Source: a bacterium
GTDB taxonomy: Bacteria > Babelota > Babeliae > Babelales > Vermiphilaceae
Assembly: GCA_021833825.1 (NCBI GenBank)
Contig: JAKBEL010000012.1
Span: 1 to 58,721, forward strand
Reading direction: 5' to 3'
Length of the DNA stretch: 58,721 nucleotides
Under the pieces are notes generated by a model, which saw only the letters and a list, made by a program, of their open reading frames with translations, was not told where the DNA came from and ran no database searches. Both the position numbers and the translations under genes were made by a program. Within the stretch, counting starts at the first letter, position 1. Each line of letters starts with the position of its first letter. Shown piece after piece: positions 9,061 to 18,230 of this stretch.

Positions 9061-11469
9061 TTAAACGTCTAGGTTCTTAGCAAATTCACCAAACTCTTCT
9101 ATGTAGGTTTTTCTGCCGGTTACATCATCCCCCATGAGTGTTGTAAACCAGGAATCAGCTTCTACAGCATCTTCAATTTTCACTTTGAGTAACTCGCGAG
9201 TCTTTCTATCCATCGCGGTCTCCCATAGTTGATCAGGATTCATTTCACCAAGACCTTTATATCGTTGAATCGTCATATAAGGTTTGGCTATCCCATCAAG
9301 AGCCTCCATGAATGAGCCATAACCAGATCCTTCAAGGGATCGATCTCTCTCTGCAACATTGATCTGCCAATGGCGAACTTGTATATCAATAAGAGGTTCA
9401 AATAGTTTGTGTAGAGCTTTCAATTCAGTTGAGCTGAAGAAGTTGAGGGCAACTTTCCATTGTTGGCCTTGATATTTGAAGATAACAAAGGTCTCAACTG
9501 TTGTCTCATTTTCTATGGTTAATATCTCTTCTTGGGCTATTGAGATAGTATAATCTTTAAAGCATGTGCGAAGGCTATCAAGAAGCTTTTGAACATCATC
9601 AGTCTGATTCCATGGATGTTCATAAAGGCACCACATTAAGGTATGGCAATGTTTAGTTTTAACACGGAAATGCGCACTCGTTTTATGGAGACGATTATCA
9701 TATGTTGCAACATTATCAAGCAATAGTTGCCATGCTGTCTGTTCAAGTCTCTTTTTGTCAATGGTGTATTCTGTCTGCTCTTTGATCCAATCAAATAAGA
9801 AGGTCTTGAACGTAGATTCATCTTTAAGATATTGCTCTTTTTTGCCAAGTTTAACTTTATAAAGTGGTGGCTGAGCAATGTAAAGATATCCTGCCTCAAT
9901 TAATGGTTTCATATAACGGAAGAAGAATGTTAATAATAATGTACGAATATGGGATCCATCAACATCGGCGTCGGTCATTAAGATGATCTTATGATAACGA
10001 GATTTTGTAACGTCAAATTCTGGTCCCACGCCAGCTCCAGTAGCTGCAATAATTGCCTTTACTTCTTCATTTGAAAGAGAGCGATCAAGGCGCGCTTTTT
10101 CAACGTTAATGATCTTTCCACGTAAAGGCAGTATAGCCTGTGTGTGGCGATCGCGAGCCTGTTTTGCAGATCCTCCTGCAGAATCACCCTCAACGATAAA
10201 CAGTTCGGTGTTTACTGGATTTTCATCAGAACAATCGGCCAATTTTCCAGGCAATATTGATGATTCAAGTGCTGTTTTGCGCCTGGTAAGATCACGAGCT
10301 TTTTTTGCAGCTTCGCGTGCACGTTTTGCAATCTCAGCTTTAAGAAATATTTTTTTTGCAATTGCTGGATGCTCTTCAAAGAATGTATCTAATCCTTGGA
10401 ATACCCATGAATCGACAAGACCCTTAATATCATTGTTGCCCAATTTAGTCTTGGTTTGCCCCTCAAATTGTGGTTCAGGCACTTTGATATTGATAACGCC
10501 AACCAAGCCTTCTCTTATGTCATCGCTTGAGAAGCTATCACCTTTTTTGAGCATGCCGCTGCTGAGTGCACGTTTGTTGCTGACTTTGGTTAGTGCAGAT
10601 TTAAACCCGATAACATGGGTTCCACCCTCTACGGTATTGATATTATTTACAAAAGAGAGGAGGTTTTCGCCGTATCCATCATTATATTGTAATGCAACTT
10701 CGAGCATATATTTGTCATCATCATGGCTGATATAGATCACTTCGTCAAAAAGAGGGGTCTTTTTTTTGTTGATATGTTCAACGAATGAGACAATGCCACC
10801 TTCAAAAAAGAAATCATTCTTTTTATTGTTGATCTCGTCGCTGATAATAATGTGAAGATTTTTATTTAAGAAAGCGAGCTCTCGCAAGCGGGCAGATAGA
10901 GTCTCAAAGCTGAATTCTGTTGTCTCTTCAAATATCTCCGGATCTGGCCAAAAGCGAACCAAGGTCCCACGTTTGCTTGTAGTTCCTGCTTCGATTAATC
11001 TTCCAAGAGGTTTGCCTTTTTCATAGGTTTGGGTATGAATTTTCCCATTCTGAAAAATAGTAAGATCGAGTTTTTTTGAAAGAGCGTTAACAACAGATAT
11101 CCCTACACCATGAAGGCCACCAGAATATTTGTAAGTATCTTTATCGAATTTACCGCCGGCATGTAATTTGGTCATAACCACTTCAGCCGCAGATACCCCT
11201 TCTGTTGGATGGATATCGGTTGGAATGCCGCGTCCATCATCTTCAACCGATACAGAGCCGTCTTCGTGAATGATAACATTAATATTTTCACAATGGCCAG
11301 CAAGAGCTTCGTCAACAGAGTTATCAACTACTTCATACACAAGATGATGAAGGCCTTGTGGTCCTGTTGAACCAATATACATAGCGGGTCTTTTGCGTAC
11401 CGCTTCTAATCCTTCAATAACGCGTATGGACTGAGCCTTATATTCATTTGCATCATGAGGCTTTGTCAT
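9061..11469 (-). CDS. gyrB: DNA gyrase subunit B
   Basis: 802 residues. This is the ATPase subunit of gyrase, which introduces negative supercoils with GyrA. The GHKL ATPase motifs are EVVDNSVDEA (46-55), DDGRGIP (77-83) and GGLHGVG (117-123). The TOPRIM motif EGDSAGGS is at 427-434, followed by TDADVDGSH. An extra domain of about 160 residues lies between TOPRIM and the conserved tail (ending in a YKGLGEMNP-type motif), so it is the long Gram-negative form, not the 640-residue form. No gyrA, recF or dnaN lies nearby. Confidence 0.98.
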   Translation of the reverse strand: MTKPHDANEYKAQSIRVIEGLEAVRKRPAMYIGSTGPQGLHHLVYEVVDNSVDEALAGHCENINVIIHEDGSVSVEDDGRGIPTDIHPTEGVSAAEVVMTKLHAGGKFDKDTYKYSGGLHGVGISVVNALSKKLDLTIFQNGKIHTQTYEKGKPLGRLIEAGTTSKRGTLVRFWPDPEIFEETTEFSFETLSARLRELAFLNKNLHIIISDEINNKKNDFFFEGGIVSFVEHINKKKTPLFDEVIYISHDDDKYMLEVALQYNDGYGENLLSFVNNINTVEGGTHVIGFKSALTKVSNKRALSSGMLKKGDSFSSDDIREGLVGVINIKVPEPQFEGQTKTKLGNNDIKGLVDSWVFQGLDTFFEEHPAIAKKIFLKAEIAKRAREAAKKARDLTRRKTALESSILPGKLADCSDENPVNTELFIVEGDSAGGSAKQARDRHTQAILPLRGKIINVEKARLDRSLSNEEVKAIIAATGAGVGPEFDVTKSRYHKIILMTDADVDGSHIRTLLLTFFFRYMKPLIEAGYLYIAQPPLYKVKLGKKEQYLKDESTFKTFLFDWIKEQTEYTIDKKRLEQTAWQLLLDNVATYDNRLHKTSAHFRVKTKHCHTLMWCLYEHPWNQTDDVQKLLDSLRTCFKDYTISIAQEEILTIENETTVETFVIFKYQGQQWKVALNFFSSTELKALHKLFEPLIDIQVRHWQINVAERDRSLEGSGYGSFMEALDGIAKPYMTIQRYKGLGEMNPDQLWETAMDRKTRELLKVKIEDAVEADSWFTTLMGDDVTGRKTYIEEFGEFAKNLDV

Positions 11470-11641
11470 GAACTTATCTCCTGGTGAGCTAAATATTTAT
11501 TTTGATATTCGATTTTTACTGTAATGCATACTACCGTAATATAGATCAACAGCATTTCGCAATGTTCTTTTAATCTTGTATAATAAGTATAATTAAAAAA
11601 TAGGATTTTTACCACCAGTATATCGTATATGGAGAATACAG

Positions 11642-12121
11642 ATGCAGACTATTTTTGGTCATGAGCGAGATCTTTTTTTTATGCATCTTGCATTACAAGA
11701 GGCTCAAAGGGCTTATGAGCAAGATGAGGTACCTGTTGGTGCACTAATAGTCGATGCTGATGGCGAAATTATTGGGCGAGGATATAATCAAGTTGAGGCT
11801 CAGCACACACAAATAGCTCATGCAGAAATGGTTGCATTGCAAGATGCGGGAAATAGATTGCAAGATTGGCGATTCAATAATTGTTGGATCTATATAACAT
11901 TAGAGCCATGTAGTATGTGTATGCATGCTATAAGATTACATCGACTTGCAGGTATTATCTATGGAGCAGATTCTCCACTCTTTGGCTTTCATCTTGACAA
12001 AAAAGAATTTGATTCAGTATACAAAAATGATACTATACAGATTCTTTATGGAATTGAAAAAGAGAAATCAGAGCAGTTGTTGAGGCAGTTTTTTAAAAAT
12101 AAGAGGAAGAATGATGGATAA
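11642..12121 (+). CDS. tadA: tRNA-specific adenosine deaminase
   Basis: A 159-residue zinc deaminase that converts A34 to inosine in tRNA-Arg(ACG), allowing it to read CGU, CGC and CGA. The catalytic HAE is at 60-62 (Glu62 is the proton shuttle) and the PCxxC zinc ligands are at C90 and C93. Length and core match TadA. An upstream GGAGA sits about 7 bases before the ATG. Its last 11 bases overlap the next gene, indicating translational coupling. The tRNA-Arg in this window carries anticodon TCG, so the substrate tRNA must be encoded elsewhere. Confidence 0.93.
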   Translation: MQTIFGHERDLFFMHLALQEAQRAYEQDEVPVGALIVDADGEIIGRGYNQVEAQHTQIAHAEMVALQDAGNRLQDWRFNNCWIYITLEPCSMCMHAIRLHRLAGIIYGADSPLFGFHLDKKEFDSVYKNDTIQILYGIEKEKSEQLLRQFFKNKRKNDG

Positions 12122-12482
12122 TGATGCAATAGAGTATAATGTAGAGAAAGTTCGGCAGGAATTGGAGCAGCGTAAACTTGAGCTTGAACGCGAGATGGCC
12201 AATCTGTATCAAGAAAAATTTTCAGATGATCAAGTGCAAGATAGTGCTGACCAGGCACTATCTTCAACCATGGAGAGCCTTAGAGTCTCTATGCATGATG
12301 CAAAAAATATGGAATATAAGCGTATTGTTCAAGCATTAAGAATGATTGATGAGGGGACATATGGTGTCTGTGTTGACTGTTCAAAGGGCATTTCAGAGAA
12401 GCGGCTTATTCACTATCCAAATGCAACACGTTGTCTATTATGCCAAGAGAAGTATGAAGAGCAGGCTCGCCCATTAGAATGA
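12111..12482 (+). CDS. DksA/TraR-family zinc-finger protein
   Basis: 123 residues: an N-terminal helical coiled coil (about 10-80) and a C4 zinc finger with C87, C90, C108 and C111, in the arrangement YGVCxDC...RCLLCQ. Family members bind in the RNA polymerase secondary channel and adjust transcription, classically with ppGpp. The N-terminal coiled coil is shorter than in E. coli DksA, so it may be a TraR/YocK-like relative. It overlaps tadA by 11 bp, and tRNA-Thr follows 42 bp after its TGA stop. Confidence 0.85.
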   Translation: MMDNDAIEYNVEKVRQELEQRKLELEREMANLYQEKFSDDQVQDSADQALSSTMESLRVSMHDAKNMEYKRIVQALRMIDEGTYGVCVDCSKGISEKRLIHYPNATRCLLCQEKYEEQARPLE

Positions 12483-12524
12483 GCTGGTTTTTTTAGGCAT
12501 ATGTGCTATAGTAATGGTGCATTT

Positions 12525-12600
12525 GCCGATGTAGCTCAGCTGGTAGAGCAATTGATTCGTAATCAATAGGTCGTCGGTTCGAATCCGATCATCGGCTCCA
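12525..12600 (+). tRNA. tRNA-Thr (anticodon CGT)
   Basis: Cloverleaf with acceptor stem GCCGATG / CATCGGC, a D arm, anticodon loop TTCGTAA (anticodon CGT, codon ACG), T-loop TTCGAAT, discriminator T and an encoded CCA at 12598-12600. The CCA also begins the downstream hairpin. Confidence 0.97.
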
Positions 12601-12659
12601 GTCTACGCTTATCCGGGCCTTCCAGCTCGGCAAGCTACGCCTGGCGCGGCCAGTTTTTT
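12598..12659 (+). terminator. tRNA-trailer hairpin of the CCA-anchored family (Thr copy)
   Basis: Begins with the tRNA CCA (CCAG pairs with CTGG at 12650-12653 region) and ends in GGCCAG followed by six T. It shares TACGC, AAGCTACG and the GGCCA-T-run tail with the trailers of the other three tRNAs, but carries about 23 extra bases in the loop and the inner arm pairs imperfectly. Confidence 0.55.
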
Positions 12660-12692
12660 CAAGGATTTATTGTTTAATACTTAGCGGCACTC

Positions 12693-12746
12693 TCTCCGCT
12701 CACCCTGAGTAGCCGAGCATTTCTCAAAGCAATAGGTGAAGTATTG
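12693..12746. repeat. degenerate half of the CCGTTCGTGCTGAGTA repeat family
   Basis: The stretch CCGCTCACCCTGAGTA, then a CGAAGC/AGTATTG-like remainder, resembles the left arm of the nested inverted repeats at 42288 and 53377 with several substitutions. No matching right arm is seen. The rest of 12660-12954 contains a promoter-like region for the next gene but no recognisable gene. Confidence 0.3.
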
Positions 12747-12954
12747 TTGTTGAATAGGTCTGTATCATACTAGAAAATATAGATCAAGGTAGGAAATGAC
12801 GGGTGTATCAAAGGGCCCTTATCTTTCTTTCTCTATCATTTTAATTACTATTGCGCCACAGCTTGGTAAAAAATATTTTTTTTGATTGCATATCGTGTCG
12901 AAGATTGTACACTATTCATCCATAATTCATTTTTCAACTGAAAGATTTTTCAAT

Positions 12955-13356
12955 ATGATGAACAAGATGTATCTGTTGTCGGTGTTGTCTGTAGTGTTAA
13001 TAGGCTCAAATGTGCATATTAAAGCAGGCAATGGGGATGTGTTTATGAGATTAGCGGCTGTAGGGGCAGTGGTTTATATGGGCAATGATTTCTTTCAGGA
13101 TGTAAAAGATGATAGGAATAGGGTTCACAAAAAGAGTACAGCGCCTGAAGATCTATTTAAAGTTGCTAAAGGCGCTGCTTTAGTCGGCTGCCTGAAATAT
13201 GCTTGCCAAGGCAGTTTGAAGGATGCATTGGTAAAATCTTGTCAGCTATCTATCATTTCGGGGATCTCATGGATGGTGTATAATCAGTGTATACTCTCTT
13301 CTCATGACTCTAAATATTGGCCATTGTTGCTAGTATCTCTTTTGCTTAAGCAATAG
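12955..13356 (+). CDS. small exported or membrane protein, unknown function
   Basis: About 133 residues from ATG 12955 (12958 is equally possible). I chose this start because it opens a signal-like segment (MYLLSVLSVVLIG region); the upstream extension to 12886 lacks signal character. Two further hydrophobic stretches (LAAVGAVVYMG, and the AALVGCLKYA to ISGISWMVY region) suggest membrane association. No family recognised. It lies between tRNA-Thr and rpsI, with its own weak upstream region. Confidence 0.55.
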   Translation: MMNKMYLLSVLSVVLIGSNVHIKAGNGDVFMRLAAVGAVVYMGNDFFQDVKDDRNRVHKKSTAPEDLFKVAKGAALVGCLKYACQGSLKDALVKSCQLSIISGISWMVYNQCILSSHDSKYWPLLLVSLLLKQ

Positions 13357-13418
13357 ATTTCGTTATTATCGATAGGTCACCATGCTGGTGGCCTCTTTTA
13401 TTTCAAAGCAACCTCGAA

Positions 13419-13446
13419 TTGACAATTTTGGCCTATGGATTATACT
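13419..13446 (+). promoter_or_regulatory. sigma70-type promoter of rpsI
   Basis: TTGACA at 13419-13424, a 16-base spacer and TATACT at 13441-13446. Predicted transcription start is near 13453, giving a leader of about 47 bases to the rpsI ATG at 13500. This argues that the longer open frame starting at 13419 is not translated. Confidence 0.75.
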
Positions 13447-13499
13447 TATATTCGTACATGGAAAAATGTTTCAAATTGAATAAGGATTTTCAAAGCAAC

Positions 13500-13979
13500 A
13501 TGATAGCTAAAAAGACAGAGACTAAGCCAAAAAAGGCTACTTTAGCACCGAAAGTTAAAAAAACGACAACTAAAGTTAATATTAAGTTAGGAGCTCCTTT
13601 GGCGCACGGTGTTGGCCGTCGTAAGAGTTCCGTTGCGCGTGCTTGGTTACGTCGTGGTAAAGGTGACATTATTGTCAACAATCTTAATTTCAAAGAATAT
13701 TTCGACACTGAAGTGACTCGTCTTGAAGCTGCAACGCCGCTTCGTGTAGTTCCTCATGCCGATAAATATGATGCTCATATTAATATTTGTGGTGGTGGGA
13801 AATATGCACAGGCTGATGCGGTTAAATTAGCGATCTCTCGTGCATTTGTTGCTCAAGATGAAACTCTTCGCCCAGTATTGCGTCAACATGGTCTATTGAC
13901 TGTTGATTCACGCATAAAAGAGCGTAAAAAATATGGTCAAAAAGCAGCTCGTCGCAAGTTCCAATTTGTGAAGCGTTAA
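13500..13979 (+). CDS. rpsI: 30S ribosomal protein S9
   Basis: 159 residues. The conserved S9 core GVGRRKSSVARAWLRRGKG, the GGGKYAQADAVKLAISRA helix and the basic C-terminal tail ending KFQFVKR (S9 normally ends SKR) are all present. The tail reaches the P-site tRNA in the ribosome. An N-terminal extension of about 35 Lys/Thr-rich residues precedes the core. The start at 13500 follows AAGGA and lies downstream of the promoter. Usually rplM precedes rpsI; here an unrelated small membrane protein does, so the L13-S9 operon is broken. Confidence 0.97.
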   Translation: MIAKKTETKPKKATLAPKVKKTTTKVNIKLGAPLAHGVGRRKSSVARAWLRRGKGDIIVNNLNFKEYFDTEVTRLEAATPLRVVPHADKYDAHINICGGGKYAQADAVKLAISRAFVAQDETLRPVLRQHGLLTVDSRIKERKKYGQKAARRKFQFVKR

Positions 13980-14006
13980 TTGTTTTAGATCTTTATTTTC
14001 TTATTA

Positions 14007-14045
14007 TTTCTGGTAGCTTTCTTCTAAGTTGCCAGAAATTTTTAT
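14007..14045 (+). terminator. rho-independent terminator after rpsI
   Basis: TTTCTGG-type arm pairs with CCAGAAA (TTTCTGGTAGC...TTGCCAGAAA), followed by five T. It sits directly before the glmS ribosome binding site, so some read-through may feed glmS. Confidence 0.6.
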
Positions 14046-14061
14046 TTTTAGGGAAAAAAGG

Positions 14062-15906
14062 ATGTGTAGTGTTGTGGGCTATATAGGCAAGGATTACGGC
14101 CGAAATTTCATTATAGAGGGTCTATCTCGCCTTGAATATCGTGGTTATGATTCGGCAGGTTTTGCATGCTTGCATCCAGAAAATAATCGATTACTCTATT
14201 GTAAAGCAGAGGGGCGGCTTCAAAATTTGGCTGCTAAATTTGTAACAAATCCAATTGATGGGCATATAGGCATTGGTCATACCCGTTGGTCAACTCATGG
14301 AAAACCGACTGAAACAAATGCTCATCCACAATTTGATTGTCAACAGATTATATCAGTTGTTCATAATGGTATTATTGAAAATCATCATCAATTAAGAGTT
14401 CAATTGTTAGAAGATGGTCATGTTTTCCATTCTGATACTGATACAGAGATTATTGCGCATCTTATTGAATCATTATTGAAAAAGCATAACGATCTTAATA
14501 GAGCTATTGTTCAATTGGTCGCTATGCTTGAAGGCGCTTTTTCATTTATCTGCATTATGGAGGCCTATCCTGATCAGATGATTTTGGTGCGCAAACGTTC
14601 CCCATTATGCATCGGCATGGGGGATGATGAGATGTTTGTAGCATCAGATGCTCTTGCATTTGCAGAAAAGACCCAAAAAGTACTTTTTTTGCAAGATGAA
14701 AGTTTTGCTATAGTAAGGCGCAATGGTGTAGAGATCTATGATTTTAAAGAGAAGCCACTCCCTATTATGATTCATGAACTTGCTTTTGATTGGAAAGCTG
14801 GCGATAAGCGTGGCCATAAACATTTTATGCTTAAAGAGATTTATGAGCAGAAAAGAGCCATTCATGCAACGGTTGAATTTTTAGCTTCATTGCAAGATGA
14901 TCTTTGGGGTCATATTGGGCTTTCAGAAGAGGTGATCTATAATCTTGAGAGGCTTTCGCTTATTGGATGTGGAACATCATGGCATGCGGCTCGAATAGCA
15001 CAGTTCTTTTTTGAGAATATTTGTAACATTCCTACACGTATTTATCTTGCTTCTGAGATGCGGTATATGCCCTTTTTTAGAGAGTCGCAAAGTCTTTATA
15101 TTGCCATTTCACAATCGGGTGAAACAGCAGACACTCTTGAAGCATTACGCATGGTCAGTAGTTTTAATCTGCCAACCTTAGCTTTAACTAATGTAGCATC
15201 AAGTACAATGGTCAGAGAGGCGGATGGTTTTTTGTTGACACAGGCGGGTCATGAGATTGCTGTTGCATCAACTAAAGCCTTTTCAACACAGTTAGCGGCG
15301 CTCTATTGGTTGGCGCATCGAATTGCATATGAGAAAAAATTGATAGATGGGCAAGCAATGGAGCTAGCTGAAGATGATCTTTTAATTGCTGCAGAAGTTC
15401 TTGAAAATAGTATTGAGAATTATAAATTTATTATTCAACAGAAGTTGGCGCCATTTTATGCTCAATTTAAGCAATCTATTTTTCTGGGTCGGCATATCAG
15501 TTACCCATTCGCATTGGAAGCAGCTTTAAAATTAAAAGAGGTATCGTATATCTTTGCACAATGTTATCCAGCGGGTGAACTTAAACATGGTCCTTTGGCA
15601 TTGATTGATGAGCACATTCCGGTATTTATCTTCTCATGTCAAGATCAGGTTATTTATCGAAAATTGGTTGCAAATGCGCAAGAGGCAAAGGCTCGTGGAG
15701 GGCATATTGTCGCATTCTGTTTTGAGGGGCAGCAAGAGTTGATAGATCTTGCTGATGTGCCATTCATTTTTCCTCGATGCAGAGCACTGCTTGAGCCGTT
15801 GGTAATGAGTGGTCTTATGCAATATTTTGTCTATGAGATTGCAAATGTACTCGGTTGTGAAATTGATAAGCCGCGCAATTTGGCCAAATCAGTGACTGTT
15901 GAATAG
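14062..15906 (+). CDS. glmS: glutamine--fructose-6-phosphate aminotransferase (isomerizing)
   Basis: 614 residues, the standard length. It makes glucosamine-6-phosphate from fructose-6-phosphate and glutamine, the first step toward UDP-GlcNAc for peptidoglycan and lipopolysaccharide. The start at 14062 puts the catalytic cysteine at position 2 (MCSVVGYIG) after processing. The N-terminal glutaminase domain (to about 230) has the class II features GHTRWSTHG and HNGIIEN. Two SIS sugar-isomerase domains follow (GCGTSWHA, SQSGETADT). The C terminus LAKSVTVE is the typical catalytic tail. No glmS ribozyme is visible upstream. Confidence 0.98.
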   Translation: MCSVVGYIGKDYGRNFIIEGLSRLEYRGYDSAGFACLHPENNRLLYCKAEGRLQNLAAKFVTNPIDGHIGIGHTRWSTHGKPTETNAHPQFDCQQIISVVHNGIIENHHQLRVQLLEDGHVFHSDTDTEIIAHLIESLLKKHNDLNRAIVQLVAMLEGAFSFICIMEAYPDQMILVRKRSPLCIGMGDDEMFVASDALAFAEKTQKVLFLQDESFAIVRRNGVEIYDFKEKPLPIMIHELAFDWKAGDKRGHKHFMLKEIYEQKRAIHATVEFLASLQDDLWGHIGLSEEVIYNLERLSLIGCGTSWHAARIAQFFFENICNIPTRIYLASEMRYMPFFRESQSLYIAISQSGETADTLEALRMVSSFNLPTLALTNVASSTMVREADGFLLTQAGHEIAVASTKAFSTQLAALYWLAHRIAYEKKLIDGQAMELAEDDLLIAAEVLENSIENYKFIIQQKLAPFYAQFKQSIFLGRHISYPFALEAALKLKEVSYIFAQCYPAGELKHGPLALIDEHIPVFIFSCQDQVIYRKLVANAQEAKARGGHIVAFCFEGQQELIDLADVPFIFPRCRALLEPLVMSGLMQYFVYEIANVLGCEIDKPRNLAKSVTVE

Positions 15907-15930
15907 TTCAGAATGGCTTAAATATATTGT

Positions 15931-16353
15931 TTATGAAATGGCGATCAACACAACTCCGGCTACCATTAAAATTGTTCCTGTTATAACACTCCAAGTTAGC
16001 TCCTCTCCAAAAAGATAGGCTGAAACAAAGATAATAAATACAAAGTTGAGCCTATCAATTGAGACAACTTTAGAGACTAACCCATATTTAAATGCGGTAA
16101 AATAGAAGAGCCATGCGCTTGCGCTAAAGAGTGCAGCCAGAAAAATATATCCCCAATCTTTGGTCTGGATACAGTAGCACATATCTATAGATATGCGTCG
16201 CGAAAAGATGGCTGCAGTAACAAGCATAATGCTCATTATAATTGCTCGTAATGTGGTCAATAGATTAGGCTCGACTCGTTGTGATGCAAGTTTTCCAAAA
16301 ATAGTAACGGCGCACCATGAAAGAGAGGATAGTAATGCATAAAGAAACCACAT
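15931..16353 (-). CDS. half-size EamA/DMT-family transporter
   Basis: 140 residues with five predicted transmembrane helices and the EamA-like pattern of an N-terminal SSLSWCAVTIFGKLA and a C-terminal LFGEELTWSVITGTILMVAGV. Full DMT exporters carry two EamA repeats; single-repeat proteins like this usually work as dimers. Substrate is unknown. It is downstream of the micro-ORF at 16400 and converges on glmS. Confidence 0.8.
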   Translation of the reverse strand: MWFLYALLSSLSWCAVTIFGKLASQRVEPNLLTTLRAIIMSIMLVTAAIFSRRISIDMCYCIQTKDWGYIFLAALFSASAWLFYFTAFKYGLVSKVVSIDRLNFVFIIFVSAYLFGEELTWSVITGTILMVAGVVLIAIS

Positions 16354-16399
16354 TCTCTATTTCCTTTTTTATATAATTGAATTTTACCTATATCATACT

Positions 16400-16543
16400 C
16401 TATTTTGCGATCAGATTTCTATAGTAATCCTGCTTTTCAAGATAGATATGTGGAGAGTGCCGTTGTTTAAGGCCAAACATAAAAAGCAACATCGTTGTTA
16501 ATGATAATAAAATTGATAATCGATATTTTTGTCTTCTTTTCAT
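16400..16543 (-). CDS. 47-residue single-span membrane peptide
   Basis: A short ORF with a strong ribosome binding site (GGGAG, about 6 bases before the ATG). It encodes a basic start (MKRRQKYR), one hydrophobic helix (about 9-25) and a polar tail ending LIAK. It lies between the Ctp protease gene and the EamA gene on the same strand. I recognise no family. The ribosome binding site and topology make it a credible gene, but nothing shows its role. Confidence 0.45.
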   Translation of the reverse strand: MKRRQKYRLSILLSLTTMLLFMFGLKQRHSPHIYLEKQDYYRNLIAK

Positions 16544-16622
16544 AGTGCTCCCTGTTGAGAGGTCGGATCAAAAGTAATCATAGTATACTATAGATTTATG
16601 ATTTTGTTAAAAATAGTTGATG

Positions 16623-18113
16623 TTAGTGCTCATCGCTCTTTACTTCTTGTAGCTCAAAAGGTGCATCAGAGAGAAAAATATGCCGAAGCTCTTTGAGGAT
16701 AGTTTCTCGATTAATATTCTTTTGACTATCGCTCTTTTTGATAAAATCGATAATGTTAATCAGGGTGACTGTTGATTTAAATTGATTGTCCATCTCAAGG
16801 CTCTCTTGTACACGTAAAGACCATTTTTTCTGTTTCTGTTCATCTTTTTTCTTTTTATCTTTCTCTTTTTCTTGCTCTAAGTGCTGCTTGCTCTTTTCAG
16901 TTTTAATGCTGTTCGGTAATGATTTTTCATATCCATGAGATTTTGTGAGCCATTTTATCTGTTCATTTTGAACAGTCATGCGGTTGATTTCAAAGTCAGG
17001 TTCTATACCGACTCCTTGAATTGATATATCTCCCGGCAAATAATAGAGTGCCGTGGTCAATTTAACGGCAGAATTATTACTAATAGGTACAATCTCTTGA
17101 ACAGACCCTTTGCCGAATGTTCGTGTTCCTACTAAAAATACCATGAATTGGTTTTTATCATCTTTTTGTGATAGCTGTATTGAATGTTGTTGTAAGCATC
17201 CGGCAAGAATTTCTGCGGCAGATGCTGTATAATTGTTAATTAAAATAAATATTGGCAATCTATTATTAACAATCGGTTCTCGCTCTGTATAATAATCGCG
17301 AGTATTTTTTTCATCTCGCCCTTTGGTCTGAACCACAAGGCTATGATTAGGCAAGAAAAGCCCAATAATGTCGATTGCAGCATTTAATAGGCCACCGGTA
17401 TTAAATCGTAGGTCTAAAACAAGCCCTTTATAAGGATGATCGTGCGATTTATTTAATAATTCTTCGATCTGTTTAATCGCATTTTGTGTAAACATATTAA
17501 GTGAGAGGTAATATATCTTTTGATCAGGCAGATAGAAGCAGAGTGAGTTCTGCTCTTTAATAATATCTCGTGTGATTGTTACGGTCAGTATGTCAGGATG
17601 TTTGTCACGAAATAGTTTAACTTCTACGGTAGTATCTATTTTACCCTTTAATTTTGCAGTTGCCTCTTCTGTGGTCATTCCTTCAAGAGGAGATCCATCA
17701 ATTTCGATTATTTTATCAAGAGGTCTAATCTCCTGTTTGTCAGCGGGGCCTCCAGGAATGACATCAATAACAGTTAAATGTTTGTCTTTTGCTTGTCGTG
17801 TGTTATCTATAACAACACCGATACCGCCGAAGCTTCCCGATATTGATTGAGTTATCTCTTTATATGCCTTAGGGGGTAAAAAGGCAGAATGGGGATCAAG
17901 GCACATAAGATAGGCATTAATCGCCTCTGTCCAGCAGTCTTCAAGTTTTTCTGGAAGTTGAAAATGTTTCTGGCCGACCATTTGAGCAACTTCAGCTAGA
18001 GATCGTGACCAATTAAAAGCGACCTCGTCATACGATGGTGCTTGATCTTGTTCTGCATTAATGCTTATTGTTAATAGACTAAGCAAAATAGTTATGGATG
18101 ATTGTAGATACAT
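16623..18113 (-). CDS. C-terminal processing protease (S41 family)
   Basis: 496 residues with an N-terminal signal peptide (about 1-20). The PDZ domain (about 95-180) is followed by the S41 protease domain, with catalytic Ser298 in NYTASAAEI and Lys335 in FGKGSVQE. CtpA/Prc proteases trim or degrade envelope proteins in the periplasm using a Ser-Lys dyad. A Lys-rich segment (about 400-430) and a C-terminal helical extension follow the protease core. The gene is divergent from the FtsB-like gene at 18231. Confidence 0.92.
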   Translation of the reverse strand: MYLQSSITILLSLLTISINAEQDQAPSYDEVAFNWSRSLAEVAQMVGQKHFQLPEKLEDCWTEAINAYLMCLDPHSAFLPPKAYKEITQSISGSFGGIGVVIDNTRQAKDKHLTVIDVIPGGPADKQEIRPLDKIIEIDGSPLEGMTTEEATAKLKGKIDTTVEVKLFRDKHPDILTVTITRDIIKEQNSLCFYLPDQKIYYLSLNMFTQNAIKQIEELLNKSHDHPYKGLVLDLRFNTGGLLNAAIDIIGLFLPNHSLVVQTKGRDEKNTRDYYTEREPIVNNRLPIFILINNYTASAAEILAGCLQQHSIQLSQKDDKNQFMVFLVGTRTFGKGSVQEIVPISNNSAVKLTTALYYLPGDISIQGVGIEPDFEINRMTVQNEQIKWLTKSHGYEKSLPNSIKTEKSKQHLEQEKEKDKKKKDEQKQKKWSLRVQESLEMDNQFKSTVTLINIIDFIKKSDSQKNINRETILKELRHIFLSDAPFELQEVKSDEH

Positions 18114-18230
18114 GAATTCTCCAGTCAGTTGAAAATATAGATCTATTTACTCTTGTCAGTGTTATACCTTATTTTCATACAAGAAGGGAATTGTTTCATA
18201 TATATGTTTGCTATGAGCGATGGGGGATGT

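Noticed and set aside
13981-14061. glmS ribozyme or other leader upstream of glmS
   Set aside because: Only the rpsI terminator and a ribosome binding site fit in the short gap.
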